From Candidatus Guanabacterium sedimentis (lineage in GTDB: Bacteria; Acidobacteriota; B3-B38; Guanabaribacteriales; B3-B38), in assembly GCA_902505605.1 (NCBI GenBank), contig CABWKN010000035.1, positions 1-46,790 on the forward strand: a stretch of DNA of 46,790 nt, written 5' to 3'. Below are positions 20,196-29,350 of the stretch, in pieces. Position numbers and translations under genes: made by a program. Numbering within the stretch: the stretch's first letter is position 1; each line of letters opens with the position of its first letter. The notes below the pieces were generated by a model. It was not told where the DNA came from, did no database searches, and saw only the letters and a program-made list of their open reading frames with translations.

Positions 20196-20244
20196 TAAAA
20201 GACTCATTTAATTAAAAGGACTAATACCGCCAAGGAGGAGGATA

Positions 20245-21690
20245 TTGAAGGAATTTACCGATTTAGCACTGGACACTGCCAGCCGTAAAGGGGCCTCCTA
20301 TGCTGATATTCGCATCTGCTTTTACAAGGATCAGTATATCAGCACCAGGGACCAGATTGTTACCGGAGTAAGGGATTATGAAAATTCCGGGTTCGGTGTG
20401 CGTGCCTTTTACAATGGTGCCTGGGGTTTTGCCAGCAGCTCTGTTATCTCCAGGGAAGAGGTTCAGGCAGTAGCCGCCCTGGCAGTGGACATCGCCCGAG
20501 CCAGCGCCATGACCATTAAGGTTCCTTTAGAGCTTGCTCCAGAGCCAAAATATGTAGACCACTGGCAAACCCCCTTCATCAAAGACCCCTTCAAGATACC
20601 CAACGAGAAGAAGATAAATCTGCTGCTGAATATTAACAAAATAATGAGTAATGTAAAAGGAATCAAGAGGACCACCTCCTATACATCCTTCACCAGCGAA
20701 CAAAAATACTTCGCCAGCACCATAGGCTCCTTTATCGAGCAGCTCATAATGAGGTCTTCGGCTGGTTACACCGCCGTAGCGGTGGGCAAGGAGGGATTTG
20801 AAAGCCGCAGCTTCCAGGATTTCCCGCTCAATAAGGGCTACGAGCACATTGAAGAACTCCCCTTAATAGAAAATGCCCAGCAGGTGGCGGAAGAGGCAGT
20901 GCAGCACCTCACCGCCAAGGAGTGCCTGGAAGGGGTAAAAGACCTTATCCTATCCCCTTCCCACATCTGCCTGACCATCCACGAGTCGGTGGGGCATGCC
21001 ACCGAGCTCGACCGGGTGCTGGGGTGGGAAGCCGATTATGCCGGCACCAGCTTTGCCACTACCGATAAACTGGGAAAACTGAAATATGGCTCCCCGTTGG
21101 TCAATTTCACCGGCGACCGAACCCTTCCTCACGGTCGCTCCACCTGCGGTTACGATGATGATGGGGTCAAGACCAAAAAATGGGACCTTATCAAGGAGGG
21201 GATTTTAGTCGGCTACTCCACCACCCGTGATACCGCTCCTTATATTGGAGCCAAAGAGAGCAACGGCTGTAGCTATGCCGACAACTGGGGTAGCATTCCC
21301 ATCTTGAGAATGCCCAATGTCTGCCTTGCGCCTGGTGGACAGGGAGCTCCCACTCCCGAAGAGCTCATTGCCGATACCAAAGACGGAATTTACATTGACG
21401 GGATGGGGAGTTTCAGCATCGACCACCAGCGCCGCAACTTCCAGTTCGGTGGGGACGCCTTCTGGGAGATTAAAGACGGAAAGAAGACTCAGATGCTCAA
21501 AAATGTTACCTATCAATCGACCACTCCCGAGTTCTGGGGCTCGGTGGATGCTGTCTGCAGTGAGGAAGATTGGAAACCATGGAGTATTGCCGACTGCGGA
21601 AAAGGTCAGCCCGGTCAGCGGGCACAGATGACCCACGGAAGCGCCACCATTCGAGCAAGAAGAATAAAAGTAGGAGGGGCGAGATTATGA
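20245..21690 (+). CDS. tldD: TldD metalloprotease family protein
   Basis: 'HESVGHATELDRVLGWEADYAGTSFAT' HExxxH motif; AAGGAGGAG before TTG start. Confidence 0.92.
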   Translation: MKEFTDLALDTASRKGASYADIRICFYKDQYISTRDQIVTGVRDYENSGFGVRAFYNGAWGFASSSVISREEVQAVAALAVDIARASAMTIKVPLELAPEPKYVDHWQTPFIKDPFKIPNEKKINLLLNINKIMSNVKGIKRTTSYTSFTSEQKYFASTIGSFIEQLIMRSSAGYTAVAVGKEGFESRSFQDFPLNKGYEHIEELPLIENAQQVAEEAVQHLTAKECLEGVKDLILSPSHICLTIHESVGHATELDRVLGWEADYAGTSFATTDKLGKLKYGSPLVNFTGDRTLPHGRSTCGYDDDGVKTKKWDLIKEGILVGYSTTRDTAPYIGAKESNGCSYADNWGSIPILRMPNVCLAPGGQGAPTPEELIADTKDGIYIDGMGSFSIDHQRRNFQFGGDAFWEIKDGKKTQMLKNVTYQSTTPEFWGSVDAVCSEEDWKPWSIADCGKGQPGQRAQMTHGSATIRARRIKVGGARL

Positions 21691-23003
21691 TTCTTACAGA
21701 AACCGAAGCGAAGGCAATTCTGGAGAAGGTTATCAGCTATTCCACCGCCGACGAGACGGTAGCTTATCTCACCGGGGGAAGCGGAGCCTTATCTCGCTTT
21801 GCCAATAATGCCATGACCCATAATATAGACAAGCGAGGCTTCTCGTTAAGTGTGACTGTGGCCTTCGGACAGAAGGAGGGTTCCTCAACAATTAATAAGT
21901 TTGATGATGAGTCCCTCAAACAGGTAGTCAAAAGGGCGGAGTCCATAGCCAGGCTCCTTCCAGATAATCCCGAACATATGCCCCCCCTACCCCCTCAGAA
22001 GTACCGAAAAATAGAATCCTACTTCCCGGAGACAGCGGAGTTTGGTCCTATGGACCGGGCAAAGGAGATTCTTAAAGTCATCCAGACCTGCGACCAAAAA
22101 GAGCTCATAACCGCCGGAACCTTCTCCAATGGTGATGGATTTAATAGTATCGCTAACTCCGAAGGATTGTTTGGCTATCATAAATCTACCAACTGTGGCT
22201 TCAGCGTCAGCGTGAGAACCCAGGACCGCACCGGTTCGGGCAGAGCGGAGCAGTCAAATGAAAGGAGAATAGGGGAGCTAAACCCCTCCCAATTAGCCGC
22301 CGAGGCGATAAGAACAGCCGAGATGTCCCGCAACCCCCACCCGCAGGAACCGGGGGATTATACGGTAATCCTAAAACCTACAGCTATGATGGAGTTCTTT
22401 ATTTATCTCCTTTTCGGACTCAGTGCCCGTGAAGCAGACGAGGGGAGGAGCTTCCTGTCCGACCGCAAAACCGGCGGCAATAAGCTGGGGCAAAAGGTGT
22501 TCGGGGAAAACATCACCATCCGCAGCGCAGCTGCTCACCCAAAGCTCTTGGGTACCCCTTTTGGAGGGGATGGGCTTCCCGCCAAAGATATCACCTGGGT
22601 AGAGAAAGGGGTGGTTAAAAATCTCATCTACAGCAGGTATTGGGCAGCCCAGAAAGGGAAAGAGCCTACCTTTGCCATGAATTTTCTGATAGAAGGTGGT
22701 GACCATATCATAGACGAGCTGATAAAGGATACCGAAAAAGGGATATTGGTAAGCAGCTTCTGGTATATCCGCATGGTGGACCCCAACAACCTGTTGTGCA
22801 CCGGGCTTACCAGGGATGGGACCTTCTGGGTAGAAAACGGTAAGATTCAATACCCTATTAACAACTTCCGATTCAACGAATCACCGGTGGTGCTCCTCAA
22901 CAACATAGAGAAGATGACCAAACCTCAGAAGGTTGGCTTCGGCATCATGCCAGGGGTAAAAGCCCACAACTTTACTTTCTCCAGCGTATCGGAGGCAGTA
23001 TAA
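21687..23003 (+). CDS. pmbA: TldE/PmbA family protein
   Basis: TldD/PmbA fold ('LSRFANNAMTHNIDKRGFSLSVTVAFG', C-terminal 'GFGIMPGVKAHNFTFSSV'); ATGA start/stop overlap with tldD. Confidence 0.9.
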   Translation: MILTETEAKAILEKVISYSTADETVAYLTGGSGALSRFANNAMTHNIDKRGFSLSVTVAFGQKEGSSTINKFDDESLKQVVKRAESIARLLPDNPEHMPPLPPQKYRKIESYFPETAEFGPMDRAKEILKVIQTCDQKELITAGTFSNGDGFNSIANSEGLFGYHKSTNCGFSVSVRTQDRTGSGRAEQSNERRIGELNPSQLAAEAIRTAEMSRNPHPQEPGDYTVILKPTAMMEFFIYLLFGLSAREADEGRSFLSDRKTGGNKLGQKVFGENITIRSAAAHPKLLGTPFGGDGLPAKDITWVEKGVVKNLIYSRYWAAQKGKEPTFAMNFLIEGGDHIIDELIKDTEKGILVSSFWYIRMVDPNNLLCTGLTRDGTFWVENGKIQYPINNFRFNESPVVLLNNIEKMTKPQKVGFGIMPGVKAHNFTFSSVSEAV

Positions 23004-23078
23004 TACAGAAAGGGGAGGATTAATTCTGCAACAAACTTTTCTGAAACCAGATAATTATAATATTAAGGAGTGAGGGAT

Positions 23079-23450
23079 ATGCTACAGAAAAGGATAATTT
23101 TAATGGGGGTGCTGGCGATATTTATAGCCGGTACTCTGTCTCTGCTATTCGGTCAGGGGGTTAAGGTCGGGAGTTTCACTCTTCCCAGAGATGTGGAATA
23201 CAGCGGAAAGACAATACCCCAAGGGGTATACCAGCTTTCTTTAGAGACCAAGGGTGAGGATACTTACATCTGCATCTGGAAAGATGAAGAGCAAATTTCC
23301 AAAGAGATGGCCATCATCCAGGAGGCTAAGAAGAACTATCCTGAACCTGTTATCACTGTTGATGTGATAACTCAGGATAAGGACCAGTTTGTCAGAATCA
23401 GCGTATTTATGGAACGGAAAGTATACAAAGCGTTCTATAAGTGCGTATAA
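23079..23450 (+). CDS. Small exported protein of unknown function
   Basis: Signal peptide, then 'VKVGSFTLPRDVEYSGKTIPQGVYQLSLETKGEDTYICIWKDEE'; TAAGGAG 8 nt before ATG 23079. Confidence 0.7.
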   Translation: MLQKRIILMGVLAIFIAGTLSLLFGQGVKVGSFTLPRDVEYSGKTIPQGVYQLSLETKGEDTYICIWKDEEQISKEMAIIQEAKKNYPEPVITVDVITQDKDQFVRISVFMERKVYKAFYKCV

Positions 23451-23561
23451 GTCTGGAGAGGCTGTCCGCCATATCTTGCCCGCTAAAAAGAGGGTAAATT
23501 GGGGTGAGGTGAGTTTCTGCCGACAGAGGGATGTCCTTCCCTGTCATCATAATATAAGCAG

Positions 23562-23909
23562 ATGGAAGCCAATATAAGATACCAGGAAAATGTGGTCATT
23601 GTGGATCTGAAAGGAAAGCTGGTCTGGGGGAGGGAAAGATTGGTTTTAAAGGAGACTATCACCCAGTTGCTGGAAGCGGATAAAAAAAATATTCTGCTCA
23701 ACCTCTCCGAAGTAAAATATATGGACAGCAGTGGTATCGGGGAGCTGGTATCAAGCTATCGAGCGGTGAAACAGGCTGGTGGGCGGCTAAAAATTGTTCA
23801 TTTGAGCAACAGAATCTATACCACACTGACAATTATGAGGTTATTGCCGATTTTTGAGGTCTTCTCGGATGAGAAAGAAGCGGTAATGAGCTTCGCCACT
23901 GAAGCGTAA
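23562..23909 (+). CDS. STAS domain anti-sigma factor antagonist
   Basis: 'VVIVDLKGKLVWG...NILLNLSEVKYMDSSGIGELVSSYRAVKQAGGRLKIVHL'. Confidence 0.93.
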   Translation: MEANIRYQENVVIVDLKGKLVWGRERLVLKETITQLLEADKKNILLNLSEVKYMDSSGIGELVSSYRAVKQAGGRLKIVHLSNRIYTTLTIMRLLPIFEVFSDEKEAVMSFATEA

Positions 23910-23935
23910 AAAGCAAACTCCCCTTTGACCCGCGG

Positions 23936-25498
23936 CTACATAGCCTCCAGAACCCTCTTGAACCCGCAGCGCTGACATACACCCTCCTCCCAGGTGCACC
24001 AATCTTGATATATCTGAAGAAGCCCCTGCTGTCTCTGGGCGCTGTTAACAACCCTTTTTAGTCGATTCTCATAAGCAAAAAGCCTGTGTTCCATAAACTT
24101 CAGCAGGCTGTTCGAAGGCAACTTAGGATACCAATGGTAGAAGCGAGCCAGGAGGTTTTCCAGCTGTTTATGCTCTTTTTTTCGCGCATATAAAATCAGG
24201 GCTGGAATGATAACATTCACTATAATGGTAGCTGCTCTCCCAGGACCGATTAACCGGATGCTCTTTTTCAACGTTTTCCCTGCAAAAGTGTAGTGCCAGC
24301 TCCAGTAATTCTCTTCCTCTACCGAGCTAAAAAGCTCTTTCAACTCTTTGTTTATCTTTTTAAAGTGGGATTCTTGTGCGGAAATCCCCGGGGTGCAACA
24401 TATCATCAGTAGCTTGTGAAGGGGGGTCAGGGGGAAGATTCGAATGAGGAAGTTACACATGCCAGCTAGCCGTCGAGCAGGGAAGTTAGCTGGTCGCATC
24501 CCTTTTTTCCATATATCCTGTGGTAGCACTTTATCCTGATATCGCCCTTTCAATCTCTCCCAGCTCTGCTCCAGCTCTCGTATATACTTGTCTTGGAAAA
24601 CCGCCTGCTTGAACGGAAGCTCCTGCTGGCTGGGTAATATGCCAGCCTTCCCGAAGAGGAGCGCTTGCAGAGTTATTCCCCAAATGGATGGTTTGGTTGA
24701 AGACAACACCTCCCTTATCTCTTTCAAGCGAAGCTGACGGGCAAGCAGCAAAAACTGCTCCTTGTTCCGCTTATAGCCCAGCGCCTCCATTATCCTTTCG
24801 TATATAACCTGATTGTAATCCTCCTGGGAGAGCTCTTTGGCGAAGCGGTTGGCTTTGCTGACTATCCGAGCATCCCCGGCTAAGTCTAAAAGCGCACCTA
24901 TTTTGCTTAATTCCTTGGCTTTAATGACCGAATAGCAGGGACCCTGGCTTGAAGGAGAAGCAAAGGGGTAAGCGGACGGGTTTATAGTATTAGACAGGGT
25001 TGTGAGTTTAGTATCTAAGGCATGATAAAGGGGAAGCTGGGGTATCTCCCTCCCCGCGGAATTGACTAGCTTCTTGTTTAACCCCAGATCGTCCCACATT
25101 ATTACATGAAGGATAACATTATCATAATTTTTATCCTGATGATGATTGTGGGCAAACCAGTCGGAGGCTAACACATGGATTTCAATATCTCCTCTCAATA
25201 CCTCTGCCGATGATATTTTTATCGCAGCCTGGATAAAATCAGGACCGGACTCCGAATTCCACTTCCCCGGAGAGAGAACCTCCACCTTTTCACCTGAGAT
25301 TGTTCTAAGCTTATCTATGCGGAGACGCTGGTCGAACCATATACTCTGCACCAACCTCTCTGCAATCCGCTTTTCCAGCCCATATTCAGAAAAAGCAACC
25401 CGCCCTTCTCTTGTTATCCAATAGGGGGAGAGCTTTCTGAGGTAATCTATAAGGAAGCCTTCGCTATCTTCCCATTTTTTTTCTTGCCCATTCATCAT
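23936..25498 (-). CDS. DUF2851 family protein
   Basis: 520 aa; 'GDIEIHVLASDWFAHNHHQDKNYDNVILHVIMWDD', 'RPANFPARRLAGMCNFL', C-terminal 'WCTWEEGVCQRCGF'. Confidence 0.8.
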   Translation of the reverse strand: MMNGQEKKWEDSEGFLIDYLRKLSPYWITREGRVAFSEYGLEKRIAERLVQSIWFDQRLRIDKLRTISGEKVEVLSPGKWNSESGPDFIQAAIKISSAEVLRGDIEIHVLASDWFAHNHHQDKNYDNVILHVIMWDDLGLNKKLVNSAGREIPQLPLYHALDTKLTTLSNTINPSAYPFASPSSQGPCYSVIKAKELSKIGALLDLAGDARIVSKANRFAKELSQEDYNQVIYERIMEALGYKRNKEQFLLLARQLRLKEIREVLSSTKPSIWGITLQALLFGKAGILPSQQELPFKQAVFQDKYIRELEQSWERLKGRYQDKVLPQDIWKKGMRPANFPARRLAGMCNFLIRIFPLTPLHKLLMICCTPGISAQESHFKKINKELKELFSSVEEENYWSWHYTFAGKTLKKSIRLIGPGRAATIIVNVIIPALILYARKKEHKQLENLLARFYHWYPKLPSNSLLKFMEHRLFAYENRLKRVVNSAQRQQGLLQIYQDWCTWEEGVCQRCGFKRVLEAM

Positions 25499-26138
25499 AA
25501 TGCTTCAAGTAGGCTTTTGCTACCTCCACGGGATTAAGTTGGAGGCATCTGGCATATTCTATGAGAAAACTCCTCAGATATGTCCGATATGGGAGAGCTT
25601 GGTAATTGTCTTTTTCTATGTTATTTAAAGTTTCCACGCTAATTTTGGTAACCCTGGAAATATCATTCAATTCTAACTGCTTGAATATTCTCATCCGCCT
25701 GAGAAAATCCCCTTTGTATATTTGCTCCTCCTGAGGAAAATACCTTCCGTCCTCGGTGACCTCCTCTTCTTGAAAAGCGACTTTCTGATCCCGTTCAGGA
25801 GCTGCCGTTGGTTTTTTCTGCAAGAGCTCCTCCGGCTTTAAGCGTCCCTGTTGGATCAATTCCTCATTGTATGCCTTCCTGCTCCTCTTATCCACCAAGA
25901 TCTTGTACGCTTCATCCAATGCGCGGGAGGTTTTTTTCAGCTCCCCCTCGGAAAAGAGTGAGTAAATTGCCAGAGAGCCTGGCTGGTAGATGCTCTTCAG
26001 TCGCTTATAGGCCTCCTTTATCTCCTTTTCGGTAGCGGAAGGGGAAACTCCCAAGAGCTCATAATGGCTGAGTCTGGGTAGGTCTTCAGGGAAAAGCATG
26101 TATTGCCGCATCTTATCCTCTGATTCGTCGGTAATCAC
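25464..26138 (-). CDS. J-like domain fused to RodZ-like helix-turn-helix domain
   Basis: 'YELLGVSPSATEKEIKEAYKRLKSIYQPG...EAYKILVDKRSRKAYNEEL' followed by 'LRRMRIFKQLELNDISRVTKISVETLNNIEKDNYQALPYRTYLRSFLIEYARCLQL'. Confidence 0.82.
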   Translation of the reverse strand: MITDESEDKMRQYMLFPEDLPRLSHYELLGVSPSATEKEIKEAYKRLKSIYQPGSLAIYSLFSEGELKKTSRALDEAYKILVDKRSRKAYNEELIQQGRLKPEELLQKKPTAAPERDQKVAFQEEEVTEDGRYFPQEEQIYKGDFLRRMRIFKQLELNDISRVTKISVETLNNIEKDNYQALPYRTYLRSFLIEYARCLQLNPVEVAKAYLKHYDEWARKKMGR

Positions 26139-27070
26139 CTTTCATAACCGATAAGCAACCGATTGGTGATATTCCTGATAGCCCTAGTGACACTGGAATC
26201 GGGGTAATTGAGAAGGAGGGGCTTCCTTAACCTAGTCGATTCCTCCACTTGCAAGTCATTATCAATATAGCCCAGGTACCGGAGAGTAATGCCAATGGCA
26301 TTCTCGCAGACCTTCTCTATGAAATATCCAAGTCTTCGGTGGTCAGCAGTGGTGGTCCAGTTCAATATTAACTTAACTGCAAAGCGGGGGAATTCCTCTT
26401 CAATTTTCTTTTTAACTTCTCCATCCAACATACCTTCCGCTTCACTGATTATTTCAGCCACCCTTTTTGCCCCCCATTCCCCTTCCTGGTCAAAGGATAC
26501 CTCCCATCTCTTTCTTGTCATGAGGTCAGGGATAAGAGAGCTCAATCGCCGCCAAAGGGCGGTTTTGATGAATTGATAGAAATTCTCAATGGAAGCTGGC
26601 TCTGGTCGGGCAATCACTACTTTATGATGGGCTATGAGAAAAAAATCGAGGACATTAAAGGAGACTCCAGTCCCCAGGTCCAGGATGATAAAGTCTGCTG
26701 AAAGCCTCTTGATGGCCTTGAGGAACATTATCTTCTTCTTATAAACTATATTGGCTACCCCCAGAGGGGCTTTACCTCCGGGGATAAGCGAGAGATAGGG
26801 TACGTCTGTCTGAATGGTAACCGGGGCCAAATTGGACACCTTGCCCGAGATGAAATCGGAGAGAGTGAGCCCTTTGAGTGGGAGGTTTAGATAGGTATGA
26901 AGATTAGCGTTACCGAGGTCTGCGTCGACTAATATTACTTTCTTGGAAAGCCCGGCAATGTGGATTCCCATATTTGCAGCCAGAAAGCTCTTCCCCACCC
27001 CGCCCTTGCCGCTGCCAAAAGCTATAATTCTTCCTCCAGCCTGACTGCTGTCTAATATATCCCGGAGCAT
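26135..27070 (-). CDS. MinD/ParA/FlhG-like P-loop ATPase
   Basis: Deviant Walker A 'GSGKGGVGKSFLAANMG', 'VDADLGNANLHTYL', 'FIILDLGTG'. Confidence 0.9.
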   Translation of the reverse strand: MLRDILDSSQAGGRIIAFGSGKGGVGKSFLAANMGIHIAGLSKKVILVDADLGNANLHTYLNLPLKGLTLSDFISGKVSNLAPVTIQTDVPYLSLIPGGKAPLGVANIVYKKKIMFLKAIKRLSADFIILDLGTGVSFNVLDFFLIAHHKVVIARPEPASIENFYQFIKTALWRRLSSLIPDLMTRKRWEVSFDQEGEWGAKRVAEIISEAEGMLDGEVKKKIEEEFPRFAVKLILNWTTTADHRRLGYFIEKVCENAIGITLRYLGYIDNDLQVEESTRLRKPLLLNYPDSSVTRAIRNITNRLLIGYER

Positions 27071-27104
27071 ATCTCTCCACTCCTCATCCAGGGTAACTTA
27101 TTAG

Positions 27105-27959
27105 CTAAGGAATCTCTTTGGCAGAGGTGTTGAGCACCTCGTTCAAGCTCCCTGTGCGGTATCCTTGCAAGTCTAAGGTTATATATTTGTATCCCAGACT
27201 TTTAATCTTTTTGATAGCTTTCTCGAGCACATGAGAATCAAGGAAGAGAGAAATTTCGGAAGAGAGCACCTCAATGCGTGCCAAATCCCCATGGTGACGC
27301 ATACGAACCTGCTGGAAGCCAAGCTCCCTTAAAAAATCCTCTCCTTGTTCTACAGTTTTCAACTTCTCTTTGGTGAGGGTAGTGTGATAGGGGAATCGGC
27401 TCGCCAAGCAGGCTGACGAAGGGAGATCCCATGTCGACAGACCGACCTTTCGGGAGAGATAACGGACATCGTTCTTGGTAATTCCGACATCTATCAACGG
27501 GCTTAACACCTTAAGCTCCCGCAAAGCCTTCAATCCAGGACGGAAATCCGAAGTATCATCCAAATTGCTCCCCTCAATCACCACATTATAACCCTTCTCA
27601 GCTGCAATTTCTTTCAATCGGGTAAAAAGCCCAACCTTGCAATAATAGCAGCGGGAGGGGGAATTGGAGCGGAATCGGGGAGATGCCAGCTCATTAGTAG
27701 CGATAACTATATGAGCAATCCCGTAGCGGTGGGCGAAATCTTTCGCCCTGCTCAAATGGTGCTGAGGATAAAGGGGGCTCTGGGCGGTCACTGCCAGAAC
27801 TTTATCCTTCAGGACTGACTGAGCTACATAGAGAAGATAGCTGCTATCCGCTCCCCCGCTGAAAGCCGCTACCACAGAACCGTAATCCCGCAACAGCCTC
27901 TTGAGCTGCTGCTCTTTTTCTTCGGGGGAAAGCCTTTCTTCTCTATATTTATTATTCAT
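27105..27959 (-). CDS. larE: ATP-dependent sulfur transferase LarE
   Basis: PP-loop 'AFSGGADSSYLLY', 'PSRCYYCKVGLF', 'VIEGSNLDD', 'DLPSSACLASRFPY'. Confidence 0.92.
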   Translation of the reverse strand: MNNKYREERLSPEEKEQQLKRLLRDYGSVVAAFSGGADSSYLLYVAQSVLKDKVLAVTAQSPLYPQHHLSRAKDFAHRYGIAHIVIATNELASPRFRSNSPSRCYYCKVGLFTRLKEIAAEKGYNVVIEGSNLDDTSDFRPGLKALRELKVLSPLIDVGITKNDVRYLSRKVGLSTWDLPSSACLASRFPYHTTLTKEKLKTVEQGEDFLRELGFQQVRMRHHGDLARIEVLSSEISLFLDSHVLEKAIKKIKSLGYKYITLDLQGYRTGSLNEVLNTSAKEIP

Positions 27960-28093
27960 ATTCTAAGAGTGATAATTATGGCTTTTTAACTATGCTAACA
28001 AAGGCGTGAGGATTAAGTCAAGCCATTTTCCACCAAGCTAAGAACAAAAAGTATTCCAGTTTAGCTCTTGATTAGTTTGACAAATCACCCTGT

Positions 28094-29239
28094 TTGAGCT
28101 ATCTTTTTAAAAAAGGCAGAAAAAAAAGAGATGAGGTGATTGACCTGAAAAATTGGCGAAGGGACTCCACAGTTTTCTTGTTTACCATCTTTTGCCTTTT
28201 TCTCTCAATCTTGATAAGAGAAGACTATGCCAGGCAGGAGGAGAGAGGCGTGACATTCAGCAGGCTCTGGGAATTCCAGGTTGAGGAAACCACCAATCTC
28301 ACAGCCTCCATAGCCATCCTCACTCAACCTATCTGTGATGCGGAGAGGGTTTATTTCGCCTCCGAAAACGGCACTTTTTATGCCCTGGATATTGCCAGTG
28401 GAGAAAAGGTATGGGAATTCACCGCCGGGAGCCCGGTTAGACAGAGTGGTACCCTGGGAGACGACAGCCTATTCGTGGCCACTTCGGGTATGGAAGCACT
28501 ATCTCTGGACCTCCTTACTGGAAATCTCCGCTGGAGAAGGAAACTGGACGGCGAAATCTTTACCCCTTTAATCTTCGATAGGGGAGCTCTATATCTCGGC
28601 TTTTCCCGATATATCGCTTGCCTGAGAGCCTCTGACGGTGAAGAGATATGGAGATTTGAGACTGGTGGGGAAGTCCATGTCCCTCCACTTATTGAAGGCG
28701 AATATCTTTATGGCGGTTCGGACGACGGCTTCCTCTACGCTCTCACCCCCCGAGTGGGTAGGCTTCGGTGGAAGTTCTTCACCTCCGGGAAGATCGGAGG
28801 GGCTCCCCTGCTGTTTGATGGAACTCTCTTTGTGGGAAGCTACGACAACTACATCTATGCCTTACACCCCGATTCAGGAAAGCTGAAATGGAAGAAAATC
28901 ACTGGAGGGGATGTGAATTGCCGCCCGATAGGATGGGAGAAGCGGGTGTTTGTTGCCTCGTTAGACAATTTTCTGTATTGCCTGCAGGTGAAAAATGGCT
29001 ATCTCTCTTACAGGTTTAGCCTCCCCTACCGCCTTTACCACTCGCCGATAATTTCCAAAGACCTCCTGTTTCTGGTTCCCCTCTCTGACACCCTGATGGT
29101 TATAGACCCCAGAAATGGGGAGCAGGTCAGGGGCTTTACTGCTTCTTCCCTAATAACTTCCCCTCCCGGCATGTCCCCGGATGAAGGTAAACTGTTCCTC
29201 GGCACCAACAAGGGACTCCTCATCGCACTCAAGAAATGA
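28094..29239 (+). CDS. PQQ-type beta-propeller repeat protein, exported/membrane anchored
   Basis: Repeats 'YALDIASGEKVWEF', 'YALTPRVGRLRWKF', 'YALHPDSGKLKWKK'; hydrophobic N-terminus. Start uncertain (TTG 28094 or GTG 28136). Confidence 0.87.
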   Translation: MSYLFKKGRKKRDEVIDLKNWRRDSTVFLFTIFCLFLSILIREDYARQEERGVTFSRLWEFQVEETTNLTASIAILTQPICDAERVYFASENGTFYALDIASGEKVWEFTAGSPVRQSGTLGDDSLFVATSGMEALSLDLLTGNLRWRRKLDGEIFTPLIFDRGALYLGFSRYIACLRASDGEEIWRFETGGEVHVPPLIEGEYLYGGSDDGFLYALTPRVGRLRWKFFTSGKIGGAPLLFDGTLFVGSYDNYIYALHPDSGKLKWKKITGGDVNCRPIGWEKRVFVASLDNFLYCLQVKNGYLSYRFSLPYRLYHSPIISKDLLFLVPLSDTLMVIDPRNGEQVRGFTASSLITSPPGMSPDEGKLFLGTNKGLLIALKK

Positions 29240-29350
29240 AAAAATACCTTCTTTTCCAATTCAATTGAGGGTTTAGATAGAGGAGAAAATAGTCCTGAAA
29301 GATAGCTAAAGCCATACGATAAAACTTAAAGAAAAGAAGATATAAAGGGA

